Shown here: positions 17,898-27,568 of the stretch, piece by piece | Position numbering within the stretch: the stretch's first letter is position 1 | Layout: each line of letters starts with the position of its first letter | Origin: Mycobacterium lacus | GTDB lineage: Bacteria > Actinomycetota > Actinomycetes > Mycobacteriales > Mycobacteriaceae | Assembly (NCBI RefSeq): GCF_010731535.1 | Contig: NZ_AP022581.1 | Span: forward strand, 2,985,952-3,049,951 | Length of the DNA: 64,000 bases | Direction of reading: 5' to 3' | Notes under the pieces: generated by a model | What the model saw: only the letters and a program-made list of their open reading frames with translations | Databases searched by the model: none | What the model was told of the DNA's origin: nothing | Translations under genes and position numbers: made by a program

Positions 17898-19909
17898 TTT
17901 AGTCCGAAGTTGCGACGGGTTCTGACGCGGAAGTGTGATGTGACCTGACGTTTCGGGTGTTGAAGCCCTGGTGTTTGTAGTCAGAATACTGGTGTGTTGT
18001 GTTGATGATCGTCGCGGTAGGTCGGTTACGATGCTTGGTATGCCGCGCAACATGGGGAAAGTCCACGTAGTCAGAGTCAAGAAGACTCATGTGGATAAGC
18101 AGGGGCGGCGGCGTGACTACGAATCGGTGTATCTGCGCCGCACGTTTCGCGACGGCGCCAAAGTGCGGAACGAGACGGTGGCCAACCTGTCGATGCTGCC
18201 GGCGGCCTCGATCACCGCGCTGGAGGCGACGCTGAAGGGGCAGGCCCTGATCCCGGCGGGCAGCGAGTTCACCAAGACCCGCTCGCTGCCGCACGGGCAT
18301 GTGGCCGCGGTGTCGGCGATGGCGCATCGGCTCGGGTTTCCCGCGCTGCTGGGCCCGGCCTGCCGGTCACGCGATGTGGTGTTCGCGTTGATCATCTCGC
18401 GGGTGATCCGCCCAGCGTCCAAGCTGTCCACCCTGTCACGGTGGCCCGATACCACGTTGGGTGTCGATCTGGACGTGGCGGGGGCGTCGACCGACGAGAT
18501 CTACGCGGCGATGGACTGGCTGGCGCACCGCCAAGATGCGATCGAGCGCAAACTGGCCGCCAAACACCTGAGCCCGCAAGCAAACCCGCATCGGATGGCG
18601 TTGTTTGACCTGACCAGTTCGTGGGTGACCGGGCGGTGTTGTGAGCTGGCCGCGCACGGGTATTCCCGCGACGGCAAGAAGGGCTGCGCGCAGATCGAGT
18701 ACGGGGTGCTCACCGACCCCGGCGGACGGCCGGTGGCGGTGCGGGTGGTGCGCGGGGATACCGCCGACCCGGTCGCGTTCACCGAGATCGTCGCCGAACT
18801 GCCCGCCACCTTCGGCCTCACCGACCTGGTGCTGGTGGGTGATCGCGGCATGATCACCTCCGCGCGCATCGGCATGCTGCGCGAACTCAACGACAACCCC
18901 GACGCCCCAACCGATTTCGGGTGGATCACCGCGCTGCGGGCACCGGCGATCGCCAAACTCGCCCGTGACGACGGGCCACTGCAGATGACCCTGTTCGACA
19001 CCCAGGACCTGGCCGAGATCGTCCACCCCGACTACCCCGACGAACGGCTCATCGCCTGCCGCAACCCCGCTCTGGCGGCCGAGCGTGCCCGCAAACGCCG
19101 CGATCTACTGGACGCCACCGACAAAGAGCTCGCCCGGATCAAGGACCGGGTGGACCGCGGCACCTTGTCCGGCGCCGCCGAGATCGGCAAAGCCCTCGGC
19201 AAAGTCAGCGGAAAATACAAGGTGGACAAGCACTTTGTCACCACCATCACCGACACCAGCTTCACCTTCGCACGCAACCAGGCGGCCATCGACGCCGAAG
19301 CCGCCCTGGATGGCATCTACGTGCTACGCACCAGCGTTGACCCCGACACCCTCGATGCGGCCGGCGTCGTCGCCGGCTACAAGAACCTGGCCAATATCGA
19401 ACGCGACTTTCGCATCATCAAAGCCGACGACCTGGATCTGCGACCCATCTATCACCGTCTCGATCAGCGCGTGCGCGCGCACGTGCTGATCTGCCTGCTG
19501 GCCTGCTACCTCGTCTGGCACCTACGCAAGGCCTGGGCGCCGCTGACCTTCACCGACGAAACACCACCGGCGCGCGACAACCCGGTCGCGCCCGCGCAAC
19601 GCTCCGCCGCCGCCAACGCGAAAGCCTCGACAAAACACGACGCCGACGGCAACCCGCTACGCAGCTTCCGCGGCCTGCTCGACCATCTCGGCACCCTCAC
19701 CCGCGACCGCATCCGCTACCACGACACCGACATCGAAATCGACAAACTCACCGAACCCACCCCCGACCAACGCCGCGCCTTCGACCTCATCGACACCACC
19801 ATTCCCCTCACCATCGCCGCGTAGCCAGAACAAACACCCACCCGAACCGGCAAAACCCCAGGTAAACCCAAGAAATCACCTAACCCAACAGTCGCAACTT
19901 CGGTTTAGT
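17898..19909 (+). mobile_element. IS1634/IS4-type insertion sequence with terminal repeats and 6-bp target duplication
   Basis: Perfect 13-bp terminal inverted repeats bound the element: CCGAAGTTGCGAC at 17904-17916 and its complement at 19891-19903. Outside each end stands the same hexamer TTTAGT (17898-17903 and 19904-19909), a 6-bp target-site duplication, as expected for this family. The element proper is 2000 bp with a single transposase gene. Intact ends and an intact gene suggest recent insertion. The right-hand duplication contains the trmD stop codon, which the insertion therefore preserves. Confidence 0.9.
18031..19824 (+). CDS. IS1634-family transposase
   Basis: The protein has about 597 residues with a DDE transposase core. 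Recognisable segments are LFDLTSSWVTGRCCELAAHG, IEYGVLTDPGGRPVAVRVVRG, VLVGDRGMITSARIGMLREL (catalytic Asp in GDRGM) and, near the end, NIERDFRIIKADDLDLRPIY with the catalytic glutamate. RAHVLICLLACYLVWHLR closes the domain, as in IS4-group transposases. The start could be 18031 (MLGMPRN) or 18040; an upstream frame to 17971 is less likely. The gene is intact and may be active. Confidence 0.85.
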   Translation: MLGMPRNMGKVHVVRVKKTHVDKQGRRRDYESVYLRRTFRDGAKVRNETVANLSMLPAASITALEATLKGQALIPAGSEFTKTRSLPHGHVAAVSAMAHRLGFPALLGPACRSRDVVFALIISRVIRPASKLSTLSRWPDTTLGVDLDVAGASTDEIYAAMDWLAHRQDAIERKLAAKHLSPQANPHRMALFDLTSSWVTGRCCELAAHGYSRDGKKGCAQIEYGVLTDPGGRPVAVRVVRGDTADPVAFTEIVAELPATFGLTDLVLVGDRGMITSARIGMLRELNDNPDAPTDFGWITALRAPAIAKLARDDGPLQMTLFDTQDLAEIVHPDYPDERLIACRNPALAAERARKRRDLLDATDKELARIKDRVDRGTLSGAAEIGKALGKVSGKYKVDKHFVTTITDTSFTFARNQAAIDAEAALDGIYVLRTSVDPDTLDAAGVVAGYKNLANIERDFRIIKADDLDLRPIYHRLDQRVRAHVLICLLACYLVWHLRKAWAPLTFTDETPPARDNPVAPAQRSAAANAKASTKHDADGNPLRSFRGLLDHLGTLTRDRIRYHDTDIEIDKLTEPTPDQRRAFDLIDTTIPLTIAA

Positions 19910-20591
19910 CCAGCAGCTCGGGGCGGCGTTCACGAGTGCGGCGCAGCGAGATCTCCCGACGCCAGGCGGCGATTCGGGCGTGATCACCGGATAGCAGCAC
20001 CTCCGGAACGTCGAGGCCCCGCCAGCTCGGCGGCCGGGTATAGCTTGGCCCCTCCAGCAGCCGATCCAGGCCCGGCGAGTGCGAATCATCGTGGTGCGAA
20101 GCAGGATTGCCGAGCACGCCGGCCAGCAACCGTAGCACGGCCTCGATCATCACCATGGCCGCCGACTCCCCACCGGGCAACACGTAGTCACCGATCGAGA
20201 CCTCTTCGACGCGCATCCGGCGGGCGGCATCGTCGACCACCCGCTGGTCGATGCCCTCGTAGCGGCCGCAGGCGAACACGAGGTGCGTTTCGGTGCTCCA
20301 GCGCTGCGCGGTGGCTTGGGTGAACAGCGCACCGGCGGGTGTGGGCACAACCAACAGCGTTTCGCCGGAACAGATTTCGTCGAGCGCCTCGCCCCACACC
20401 GGAGCTTTCATCACCATCCCCGGACCGCCGCCGTAGGGCGCGTCGTCCACCGAGTGGTGCACGTCGTGGGTCCAGCGTCGCAGGTCGTGCACCCGCAAGT
20501 CGACCACGCCCGACGCAATCGCCTTGCCCGGCAACGATTGTCGCAACGGCTCTAGGTAGGCCGGGAAGATTGTGACGACTTCAATCCTCAT
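19905..20591 (-). CDS. trmD: tRNA (guanine-N1-)-methyltransferase TrmD
   Basis: The 228-residue SPOUT-class enzyme methylates G37 of tRNAs to prevent frameshifting. Conserved segments are [64 protein letters not shown] and the C-terminal [20 protein letters not shown]. Length and sequence seem complete. Its TAA stop (19905-19907) lies within the target duplication of the adjacent IS, so the insertion left the coding sequence whole but removed the native downstream region. Confidence 0.97.
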   Translation of the reverse strand: MRIEVVTIFPAYLEPLRQSLPGKAIASGVVDLRVHDLRRWTHDVHHSVDDAPYGGGPGMVMKAPVWGEALDEICSGETLLVVPTPAGALFTQATAQRWSTETHLVFACGRYEGIDQRVVDDAARRMRVEEVSIGDYVLPGGESAAMVMIEAVLRLLAGVLGNPASHHDDSHSPGLDRLLEGPSYTRPPSWRGLDVPEVLLSGDHARIAAWRREISLRRTRERRPELLD

Positions 20592-20604
20592 GTCAATGCG
20601 CCCG

Positions 20605-21138
20605 CTACGTCAGATCCAGCAGGCCGGCGGGCGGATCGATCTCCACGGTGCCGTCATCCAACGACACCGACGTGACGATCGCGCTGACGAACGGCACCAG
20701 CACTTCCGGAGTCGGGAGGCCGGATTCGCGCCGGACCGCCAGTAACTCACCGGCCGCGGTGTGCAGCACCTCGGCAACGACCCCAACACGCTCCCCCGTC
20801 GTCGTCCGGACCTGAAGGCCTTCCAGCTGGTGGTCGTAGAAGGTGTCCGGCTCATCGATCGGCGGCAGGTCATCGGAGTCGATGACGAACAAGCTGCCGC
20901 GCAGCGCGTCGGCGGCGTCGCGGTCCGCCACTCCGGCCAGGCGCACCAGCAGCCGTCCACCATGGTCGCGCACGCTGTCCACGACATAGCGCCGTTGTTG
21001 ACCGCCGTCGCGTGGCATCTTCGCGCGCAACGTCGTACCCGGCGCAAACCGGGCATCCGGATCGTCGGTGCGGATCTCGACGACGACTTCGCCGGTGACG
21101 CCGTGCGCCTTCACCACGCGCCCGATTACCAGCTCCAT
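20605..21138 (-). CDS. rimM: 16S rRNA processing protein RimM
   Basis: The 177-residue protein helps mature the 30S head domain and binds S19. The N-terminal RimM barrel ([20 protein letters not shown]) is followed by the PRC-barrel-like domain ([13 protein letters not shown] through [19 protein letters not shown]). The start MELV at 21138 follows other mycobacterial copies; ATGs at 21165 and 21186 are possible. It stands between trmD and the KH protein in the rpsP-khpA-rimM-trmD operon. Confidence 0.94.
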   Translation of the reverse strand: MELVIGRVVKAHGVTGEVVVEIRTDDPDARFAPGTTLRAKMPRDGGQQRRYVVDSVRDHGGRLLVRLAGVADRDAADALRGSLFVIDSDDLPPIDEPDTFYDHQLEGLQVRTTTGERVGVVAEVLHTAAGELLAVRRESGLPTPEVLVPFVSAIVTSVSLDDGTVEIDPPAGLLDLT

Positions 21139-21191
21139 CTCGATCCCCGAGTCGCTACCGCTCATGCCCGACAGGCGAGCGGGCACGCTGA

Positions 21192-21434
21192 TTACTGGTC
21201 GGTGTCCACCACGTCCACTCGAATACCCCGGCCACCGATACCGGCAACCAGCGTTCGCAACGCGGTCGCGGTACGGCCCCCGCGACCGATCACCTTGCCC
21301 AGGTCATCGGGATGAACATGGACCTCGACAGTTCGCCCACGCCGACTGGTTACCAGGTCCACCCGGACATCGTCCGGGTTGTCGACGATCCCACGGACCA
21401 GGTGTTCAACAGCGTCGACGACGACCGTACTCAT
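21192..21434 (-). CDS. khpA: KH-domain RNA-binding protein KhpA
   Basis: The 80-residue protein has a single type II KH domain with the RNA-binding GxxG loop in VIGRGGRTA. It is found between rpsP and rimM in many Gram-positive and actinobacterial genomes and is named KhpA where studied; there it pairs with KhpB/Jag in RNA metabolism and cell-wall control. The start is ATG ([20 protein letters not shown]), 8 bases after the rpsP stop. Confidence 0.92.
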   Translation of the reverse strand: MSTVVVDAVEHLVRGIVDNPDDVRVDLVTSRRGRTVEVHVHPDDLGKVIGRGGRTATALRTLVAGIGGRGIRVDVVDTDQ

Positions 21435-21442
21435 GGCGCCTG

Positions 21443-22000
21443 TCAGCTTTCCGTAGACGAGGCGGTCGGCCCGGACTGCTCGCCACCCCCGGGCGGCGTC
21501 TCGGCCTGCTCGGCTTCCGGGCCCGCCTCAGCGGCGGTTTCTTCAGGGGCGTCGGCGGGGGCTTCCTTCGGGGCCTCTTCCGTAGCCTCGGCAGTCTTGG
21601 CGGCCTTCTTGGCCGGGGCCTTTTTCTTCGGCTTCGCAGCCTCGGTGGTGGGCGCGCCGTCGGCGGCGGCGAGCGCGGCGTTGAACAACTCGAGCTTGCT
21701 CGGCTTGGCCGGGGCAACCTTGAGCCGGCCCTCGGCACCCGGCAGGCCCTTGAACTTCTGCCAGTCGCCCGTGATCTTCAGCAACTTAAGCACTGGTTCG
21801 GTGGGCTGCGCACCCACGGAAAGCCAGTACTGGGCGCGCTCGGAGTTGATCTCGATGAGGCTCGGCTCTTCCTTCGGGTGGTAACGGCCGATCACCTCGA
21901 TGGAGCGGCCGTCGCGGCGGGTGCGCGCGTCGGCGACGGCGATGCGGTACTGGGGATTGCGGATCTTGCCAAGCCGAGTGAGCTTGATCTTCACAGCCAT
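21443..22000 (-). CDS. rpsP: 30S ribosomal protein S16
   Basis: The 185-residue protein starts [20 protein letters not shown], the invariant S16 start, and includes [20 protein letters not shown] and [20 protein letters not shown]. After residue 120 comes a long tail rich in Ala, Lys, Glu and Pro; such tails are usual in mycobacterial S16, and this one is longer than I recall for M. tuberculosis (162 residues). A frame extending to 22036 is discounted. It is the first gene of the rpsP-khpA-rimM-trmD operon. Confidence 0.96.
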   Translation of the reverse strand: MAVKIKLTRLGKIRNPQYRIAVADARTRRDGRSIEVIGRYHPKEEPSLIEINSERAQYWLSVGAQPTEPVLKLLKITGDWQKFKGLPGAEGRLKVAPAKPSKLELFNAALAAADGAPTTEAAKPKKKAPAKKAAKTAEATEEAPKEAPADAPEETAAEAGPEAEQAETPPGGGEQSGPTASSTES

Positions 22001-22182
22001 GGTTGAGCGATTTCTCCTGTGTGCGTCACGCTGCAATTCAGCGACCTAGGCGGGATGCCCGGATCCGGTTTTGCCTCGCGTGTGTGACCACCGGGCAGCA
22101 TCCGAAAAAGCGCGTAGTCGCCCGGCGGACAGCCGCCTATTGTGCCAGAACTCAATCCTCCAGGAGAAATTCGCTGCCGGCG

Positions 22183-22626
22183 TTACATCACCTTCTGAAA
22201 GCATTTGGTTTCGACCCGCCGGGTCATCCGCCACCCCTCGGGCGTGCGCACAAACTCGTCGTCATACCACAGCCCGCAGAACAGCACCTGTTCCGTGTTC
22301 TTGGGTGGGTCGCCCCCGAGCACCATCGGGTTGAAGCAGATCACCCGCGACGACGCGGTAGCCCCGTCGATGCACACCGAGAAGTTACCGAGCATGTGCG
22401 CATACATCGGAAAGTTGGGCAGCACCTGCGACAGCCACCGCTTCACTTCCGGATACGGGCCGTCGATGCCTCCCAACGCCCGGTAGTCGATGTAGGCATC
22501 GGGCGTGAACACGTTGTCGAGGTCGTCGAATCGGCGCAGGTCGATCGCGGTGGAGTAGTCCACCAGCAGCTGCTGTATTTCCAGGCGGTCCGAGATTTCA
22601 GCGAGGCTCAACATGGCTCGATTCAA
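22183..22626 (-). CDS. NTF2-like/SnoaL-like protein
   Basis: The 147-residue cone-shaped NTF2-like fold protein shows the typical start EISDRLEIQQLLVDYSTAID, then FTPDAYIDYRALGGI, and a C-terminal beta region WYDDEFVRTPEGWRMTRRVE. Such proteins include isomerases, dehydratases and many of unknown role; no specific catalytic set can be assigned. It corresponds by position to Rv2910c and is divergent from dacB2, with a 45-bp intergenic space. Confidence 0.85.
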   Translation of the reverse strand: MNRAMLSLAEISDRLEIQQLLVDYSTAIDLRRFDDLDNVFTPDAYIDYRALGGIDGPYPEVKRWLSQVLPNFPMYAHMLGNFSVCIDGATASSRVICFNPMVLGGDPPKNTEQVLFCGLWYDDEFVRTPEGWRMTRRVETKCFQKVM

Positions 22627-22657
22627 ACACCGAGGGTGCGCTGGGCGGCAGGAAAGT

Positions 22658-22663
22658 TAAACT
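22658..22663 (+). promoter_or_regulatory. Candidate -10 (TAAACT) of dacB2, possibly leaderless
   Basis: TAAACT fits the mycobacterial -10 consensus TANNNT and stands 8 bases before the dacB2 ATG. With the usual 6-8 base spacing, transcription would start at or next to the first codon and give a leaderless mRNA. No strong Shine-Dalgarno sequence is present between them. Confidence 0.4.
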
Positions 22664-22671
22664 GGGCGCCC

Positions 22672-23556
22672 ATGCGAAAGCTCATGGCGGCGGCCACCGT
22701 GCTGCTCACCGTCGGTGCCTGCGGTATGGGCACCGCCCTTCCGATCGCGACCGCCGACAGCGACGCACAGCCTGCCGGTTCGACGCCCATCCCCGACGGC
22801 CCGGCCCAGACCTGGATCGTGGCCGATCTCGACAGCGGTCAGGTGCTGGCCGGCCGCGACCAGAACGTGGCCCACCCGCCCGCGAGCACCATTAAGGTGC
22901 TGTTGGCGCTGGTCGCCCTCGACGAGCTGGACCTGAACTCGACCGTCGTCGCCGACGTCGCCGACACCCAGGTGGAGTGCAACTGCGTCGGCGTCAAGCC
23001 GGGCCGCACCTACACCGCACGCCAACTGCTCGACGGGCTGCTACTGGTTTCGGGCAACGACGCCGCGAACACGCTGGCGCACATGCTGGGTGGCCAGGAC
23101 GCCACCGTCGCCAAGATGAACGCCAAGGCCGCGGCCCTGGGGGCTGCCAATACCTACGCGGCGACACCGTCCGGTCTGGACGGACCCGGTGGCTCCGGGG
23201 CGTCCACCGCGCACGACCTGGCGGTCGTCTTCCGGGCCGCTATGGCCAATCCGGTCTTCGCGCAGATCACCGCCGAGCCGTCGGCGATGTTCCCCGGTGA
23301 CAACGGTGACCAACCGATCGTCAACCAGGACGAACTGCTGCAGCGGTATCCGGGCGCGATCGGCGGCAAGACGGGCTTCACCAACGCGGCGCGTAAGACG
23401 TTCGTCGGCGCCGCCGCCCGCGGTGGCCGCCGGCTGGTGATCGCGATGATGTACGGGCTGATCCAACAGGGCGGACCGACATACTGGGATCAGGCTGCGA
23501 GCCTGTTCGACTGGGGTTTCGCCCTCAACCCGCAAGCCAGCATCGGCTCGCTGTGA
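22672..23556 (+). CDS. dacB2: D-alanyl-D-alanine carboxypeptidase (DacB2-type, S11)
   Basis: The 294-residue penicillin-binding carboxypeptidase trims the pentapeptide of peptidoglycan. It shows the exported N-terminus (MRKLMAAATVLLTVGACG, possible lipobox VGAC with Cys17), SxxK as Ser72-Thr-Ile-Lys75 (PASTIKVLLAL), SGN (VSGNDAANTL) and KTG (GGKTGFTNAARKTF). The start follows the signal sequence; the frame continues to 22003 upstream but without coding character. It converges with the LysR pseudogene. Confidence 0.93.
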   Translation: MRKLMAAATVLLTVGACGMGTALPIATADSDAQPAGSTPIPDGPAQTWIVADLDSGQVLAGRDQNVAHPPASTIKVLLALVALDELDLNSTVVADVADTQVECNCVGVKPGRTYTARQLLDGLLLVSGNDAANTLAHMLGGQDATVAKMNAKAAALGAANTYAATPSGLDGPGGSGASTAHDLAVVFRAAMANPVFAQITAEPSAMFPGDNGDQPIVNQDELLQRYPGAIGGKTGFTNAARKTFVGAAARGGRRLVIAMMYGLIQQGGPTYWDQAASLFDWGFALNPQASIGSL

Positions 23557-23595
23557 CGGGCTACAAGCGCGATAGGGCCGGGATAGGCGATAGAT

Positions 23596-24518
23596 TCAGC
23601 CCGCGATACGCCGCGCGGCTGACTTGAAATCGTGTTCCGGCAGGCCGCAGGACGCGATCACGGTGTCACGGAACGCGGCGGCCGACGGCGGCAGATACCG
23701 GTTGGTCATCCAGCCGACCGCGATGGGCCGGACCAGCTGCGTGTCGTCGACGGCGATCTCGACGATGTCCGGCGGCGGTGTGGCCGCCCTGGGCAGCACA
23801 CCCACCCCCAACCCCGCCCCGATCAGGCCGCGCAACGTGCAGATGTCGGCGCCCTCGAAGGCGATCGTGGGCCTGATGCCATGACGCTCGCAGGCGTCGT
23901 CGAAGATCCTGCGCAGCGTGTGATTGCGGTCCAGGGCCACAAACGGTTGTCCGGCAAGCTCTTCGAAGCCGATCACCTCCCGGTGAGCCAACGGATGCTC
24001 CGGATCGACCACGGCATAAAGCGGTTGGGTGAACAACGGATGCCATTTCACCCGGGTGATTCGTCGAATGTCACGCGGTAGCTAAGGCAGACGTCGATGG
24101 CGCCGCTGGTGAGATCGTTGACCAGTACGGGTCCGGAGCGCTGGCGCAGCTCGAATCGGGCCGCGGGGTGGCGGTCATGATGACGGCGGATCAGCCGGGG
24201 CACCGTGGCCGCGCCCAGCGACATGAGGAATCCCAGGGCCACCGTGCCGGCGTCGGCGCCGGCGAGTTGGCGCACGTCGGACACGGCGGTCTCGAGGCTG
24301 TGGTGCGCGCTTCGGCTCGCGCGCAGGAACGCCCGCCCGAACCGGTTGAGTTCGTTGGCCCGGCCGCGCCGGGTGAACAGCTCGACCCCGATCTCGGATT
24401 CGAGCATGGCGATGGCCCGGCTGACGGCCGATTGCGACACCGCCAACTTCTCGGCGGCGTCGCGCAGCGTGCCGACCTCGGCGACCGTCTGGAAGTAACG
24501 CAGCTGATAAAGCTCCAC
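23596..24518 (-). pseudogene. LysR-family regulator split by a one-base frameshift
   Basis: The N-terminal part (24518 down to 24048, GTG start, VELYQLRYFQTVAEVGTLRD) has the LysR helix-turn-helix (AAEKLAVSQSAVSRAIAMLE) and the start of the effector domain. It ends at TGA after DESPG. The rest of the domain resumes in another frame from 24051 (VKWHPLFTQPLYAVVDPEHP) to 23596. Adding one G to the GGG at the junction would restore a single protein of about 306 residues. It is either a real pseudogene or a homopolymer sequencing error. I do not recall this gene at this place in M. tuberculosis. Confidence 0.8.
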
Positions 24519-24520
24519 AG

Positions 24521-24799
24521 TCAGACTCCAAAATTCCGTGGCACGCAAGGGTTTGCGCCCAACCCGCACTCAGATGCCCATCGTTGGGTCGCATCGGGAT
24601 AGCGGTGGGCCAGGACGGACAACGTCGCTGCCGCCACTCCGAAGTAGATTCCGAGATGGGTGTTGCCCGCGCCATTGCTGGGCGTGATGATCAGTTCGAA
24701 GTCGTCGCGCATGCCAGGCTCTCCGGCCGGACCGACGAATAGGGCATGCAGCGACCACAGGGATGCCGACAGCGTCACGACCCAGAAAGCGGTGTCCAT
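24521..24799 (-). CDS. Small hypothetical membrane protein next to LysR
   Basis: This open frame encodes 92 residues from an ATG with a GGAG ribosome-binding site 7 bases upstream. Two hydrophobic segments are visible, near residues 4-21 (FWVVTLSASLWSLHALFV) and around 52-64 (IYFGVAAATLSVL). I recognise no family. It ends two bases before the LysR GTG, so the two would be co-transcribed. It may be a regulated partner of the LysR protein or a decayed gene. Coding status is uncertain. Confidence 0.4.
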   Translation of the reverse strand: MDTAFWVVTLSASLWSLHALFVGPAGEPGMRDDFELIITPSNGAGNTHLGIYFGVAAATLSVLAHRYPDATQRWASECGLGANPCVPRNFGV

Positions 24800-24957
24800 G
24801 ATGGCGGCTCCATGGTTGAGATTGACCCCGACGGCCGCGTGGAACGGCCGGCACATTGCGATCACGGGGGTGGGAGCACGATCGCGTCATGATGCTCCTC
24901 ACCATCGCCGGTACCCCCCGTGGTTCTCGTCAAGTGGTTCACTGCGGGCAACCCGAC

Positions 24958-25617
24958 TCACGTCGGGGGTCCATCGAGGGCTGTTGAAGGTGCGGCCCGG
25001 GCGGAAAAATCGCGCCATGCCGCGGTCAGTATCGCCGCGAGCAGCTGAATCCGTCGATCCTCGATGTCGAAGTCCGGCAGCAACCCTCGCACGAGGGCGG
25101 CCCCGTCGAACACGTTCGTCAATAGGGCCACCAGAACCGGGAATGCCTCCTCGGCGAAGCCGTCTGCCCCGCTGAAGTTCGCGGCCCCGGGCAGTGCGCG
25201 TGCGGCGTCGTGGATCTTGGCGCTGTACCGCCCGAACACATTCTGCAGGTGCGCGTGGAGCTTCTCGTCGGTGCGGCCAGCGATCAGCAGTTCGTACAGG
25301 ACCGCGTTGGTGGGGCTGCTGGTGAGGTCCCGCTGGATTGTCAGCACCGCCTCCAGCGCCGACCGGTCGGCGGGTATATCAGCGACTCGCTTGGTGAACG
25401 CCTCCAGCTGACGGCGCAACACCTCCGATGCGGTGGCCGCCATGAAGTCGCCCATCGTTTCGAAATGGCGGAACAGCGCGCCGACGGACATCCCCGCGCG
25501 CTTGGTGATCACCGCGGCGGAGGCCCGGGCGTATCCGACCTCGCTGATGGTGGCGATGCCGGCCTCGATCAGCCGTGCGACGGTTTCTTCGCGGCGTTGC
25601 CGCTGGGTCCTGGCCAT
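24958..25617 (-). CDS. TetR-family transcriptional regulator
   Basis: The 219-residue TetR repressor has its helix-turn-helix at about residues 12-58 (ETVARLIEAGIATISEVGYA ... GMSVGALFRHFETMGDFM). The C-terminal ligand domain has no assignable effector. The ATG immediately follows the stop of the upstream D-aminoacylase-like gene with no gap, so the two form an operon, and the regulator may control that amidohydrolase. It corresponds by position to Rv2912c. Confidence 0.92.
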   Translation of the reverse strand: MARTQRQRREETVARLIEAGIATISEVGYARASAAVITKRAGMSVGALFRHFETMGDFMAATASEVLRRQLEAFTKRVADIPADRSALEAVLTIQRDLTSSPTNAVLYELLIAGRTDEKLHAHLQNVFGRYSAKIHDAARALPGAANFSGADGFAEEAFPVLVALLTNVFDGAALVRGLLPDFDIEDRRIQLLAAILTAAWRDFSARAAPSTALDGPPT

Positions 25618-27441
25618 TCAGGCCCCGACTCCCAGGGCCCTCACGCCCCGGTGCCGCTCGCCCGCCCGCAGGTACCGGCCCGACTTCACGGTTTGGCCGT
25701 AGCCCTCGCGGAATCGGCCTCCGAATTGGCCTCCGCGGAAGACGACGGCGCCGCCCACTCCCGTCGCGACGACAGTCGCATCGTTGCGGTTGACCATGCG
25801 CCGCAAGCCGCCGTAGAAGGGGACCTCCTCCTCGTAATAGCCGTCGACGGACTCGTCCAGGTGGGCGGGGTCGATCACCGCGAAGTCCGCGCGGTCGCCC
25901 TCCCGCAACGTTCCGGCGTCGATGCCGAACCAGTCGGCCAGCTCGCCGGTGAGGCGGTGCACCGCCCGTTGCACGGACAAGAACGGCGTTCCGGCCCGGT
26001 CGGCATCCCGCGCGCGCTTGAGCAGCCGAAGGCCGAAGTTGTAGAACGCCATGTTTCGCAGGTGGGCGCCGGCATCGGAGAAACCCATGTGGATGCTCGA
26101 TTCCGCGGCGAGTTTGTTGAGCTGCTTGGGCCGGTGGTTGGCGACGGTGGTTGTCCACCGCACGTTGCGCTCACCATTTTCCACCAACACGTCAAGGAAT
26201 GCGTCGAGCGGGTGCAGCCCTCGCGCGTCGGCGATTGCGCCAAAGCTCTTGCCGATCAACGACTTATCGGGGCATTCGACGATCACCGCGTCGTGGAAGT
26301 CGCGGTGCCACAACGAAGGTCCAAGCTTGATCCGGTCGAACTCACGGCGAAACCAGCGGCGGTAGGACGTGTCGGCCAGCAACTCGTTGCGCTGCAGCTG
26401 TTCGCGCAGATGAAGGGCCGCCGTTCCGGCGCCGAACTCTTCGAAGACGGGCAGATCGATTCCGTCGGAATACAACTCGAACGGGACCGGCAGATGCTGG
26501 AAACGCACGCTCGAGCGCAGAAGCTTGTTGAGAATGCGGGTGCCGAGCCCAAAGACGTACACCGCAAGGGGCATCGACTTGGCGTCGGCGGACACCAGCA
26601 TACTCATCCGAACTCCCTTGCCGCGGTTGAGTATCCGGCTGCTGGACAGGAAAAACATCAGGGCCGACGCCGGGTTGTCGACGTCGGGTGCGCTCTGCAG
26701 GATCCGGCCGCGCTTGCGCAATACCTCGATCAGCCTGCGCCGTTCCCGCCACGTCGCGAAGGTGGACGGCAGCGCACGCGACCGGAAGCGGTCGCCGTCG
26801 AGCTTGTCGATCGCCGCATCCATCCCCGACATGCCGAGCACCCCGGCATCGAGCGCGTCATCGAGCAATGTCGCCATCCGCTCCAGTTCGGCGTCGGTGG
26901 GCCGCACGGTGTCGTCGGTGGCGCGATCAAGTCCCAGCACCGCGGCTCGCAAATCCGAATGACCAAGCAGCGAGCCCACATTCGGCCCCAGCGGCAGGGC
27001 GTCGATCGCCTCGACGTATTCGGCGGCCGTCGACCATGCCTTTTCGGTCTTGGCGGCGTCCAGGGCGCCAAGGACGTATTCCCGCGGCACCGCCTCGACC
27101 CGGCTGAACAGATCGGCGGCATCCTCGGAGTTCGCGTAGACCGTCGACAGCGAGCAGTTGCCCAGCAACACCGTGGTGACACCGTGGCGCACCGACTCGC
27201 GCAGGCCGGGATCCAGCAGCACCTCGGCGTCGTAGTGGGTGTGCACGTCGATGAAGCCCGGCACGATCCACTTGCCCGCCGCGTCGATCAGCTGTGGGCA
27301 GCCGGTCTCCTCGAGCGGCCGCTCCGAGGGGTTAGCCACCGTGGCCACCACGCCGTCGCGAATACCCAGGGTCCGGACTAGCGGGGCGTTGCCCGTGCCG
27401 TCGAACCACAATCCGTCGCGAATGATCACGTCGTACGTCAC
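25618..27441 (-). CDS. N-acyl-D-amino-acid deacylase-like amidohydrolase
   Basis: The 607-residue metal-dependent amidohydrolase has an N-terminal beta sandwich, then the metal site His67-x-His69-x-Asp71 (FIDVHTHYDAE). Further elements are SLLGHSDLRAAVLG, SIHMGFSDAGAHLRNM (a metal-binding Asp) and the C-terminal YGGLRRMVNRN region. It resembles D-aminoacylases and dihydroorotase-like hydrolases; the substrate is unknown. The GTG at 27441 has a GGAGGG site and fits the family start MTYDVIIRDG. It corresponds by position to Rv2913c and is followed without a gap by the TetR gene. Confidence 0.87.
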   Translation of the reverse strand: MTYDVIIRDGLWFDGTGNAPLVRTLGIRDGVVATVANPSERPLEETGCPQLIDAAGKWIVPGFIDVHTHYDAEVLLDPGLRESVRHGVTTVLLGNCSLSTVYANSEDAADLFSRVEAVPREYVLGALDAAKTEKAWSTAAEYVEAIDALPLGPNVGSLLGHSDLRAAVLGLDRATDDTVRPTDAELERMATLLDDALDAGVLGMSGMDAAIDKLDGDRFRSRALPSTFATWRERRRLIEVLRKRGRILQSAPDVDNPASALMFFLSSSRILNRGKGVRMSMLVSADAKSMPLAVYVFGLGTRILNKLLRSSVRFQHLPVPFELYSDGIDLPVFEEFGAGTAALHLREQLQRNELLADTSYRRWFRREFDRIKLGPSLWHRDFHDAVIVECPDKSLIGKSFGAIADARGLHPLDAFLDVLVENGERNVRWTTTVANHRPKQLNKLAAESSIHMGFSDAGAHLRNMAFYNFGLRLLKRARDADRAGTPFLSVQRAVHRLTGELADWFGIDAGTLREGDRADFAVIDPAHLDESVDGYYEEEVPFYGGLRRMVNRNDATVVATGVGGAVVFRGGQFGGRFREGYGQTVKSGRYLRAGERHRGVRALGVGA

Positions 27442-27568
27442 TGCGCCCTCCGGGTCGCCCGAGTTGCGACGACGGTAACAGAGATAGCGAGCGCTCGCAA
27501 TCTTTTCTACCTGCGAACCCGCCGCCGCGACAGATACGCAGGTCAAGGGGGTGTGAGCGATGACCGGA

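Noticed and set aside
22003..22671. N-terminal extension of the dacB2 frame through the NTF2-like gene
   Set aside because: The signal peptide of DacB2 begins at 22672 and the region belongs to an opposite-strand gene with family support.
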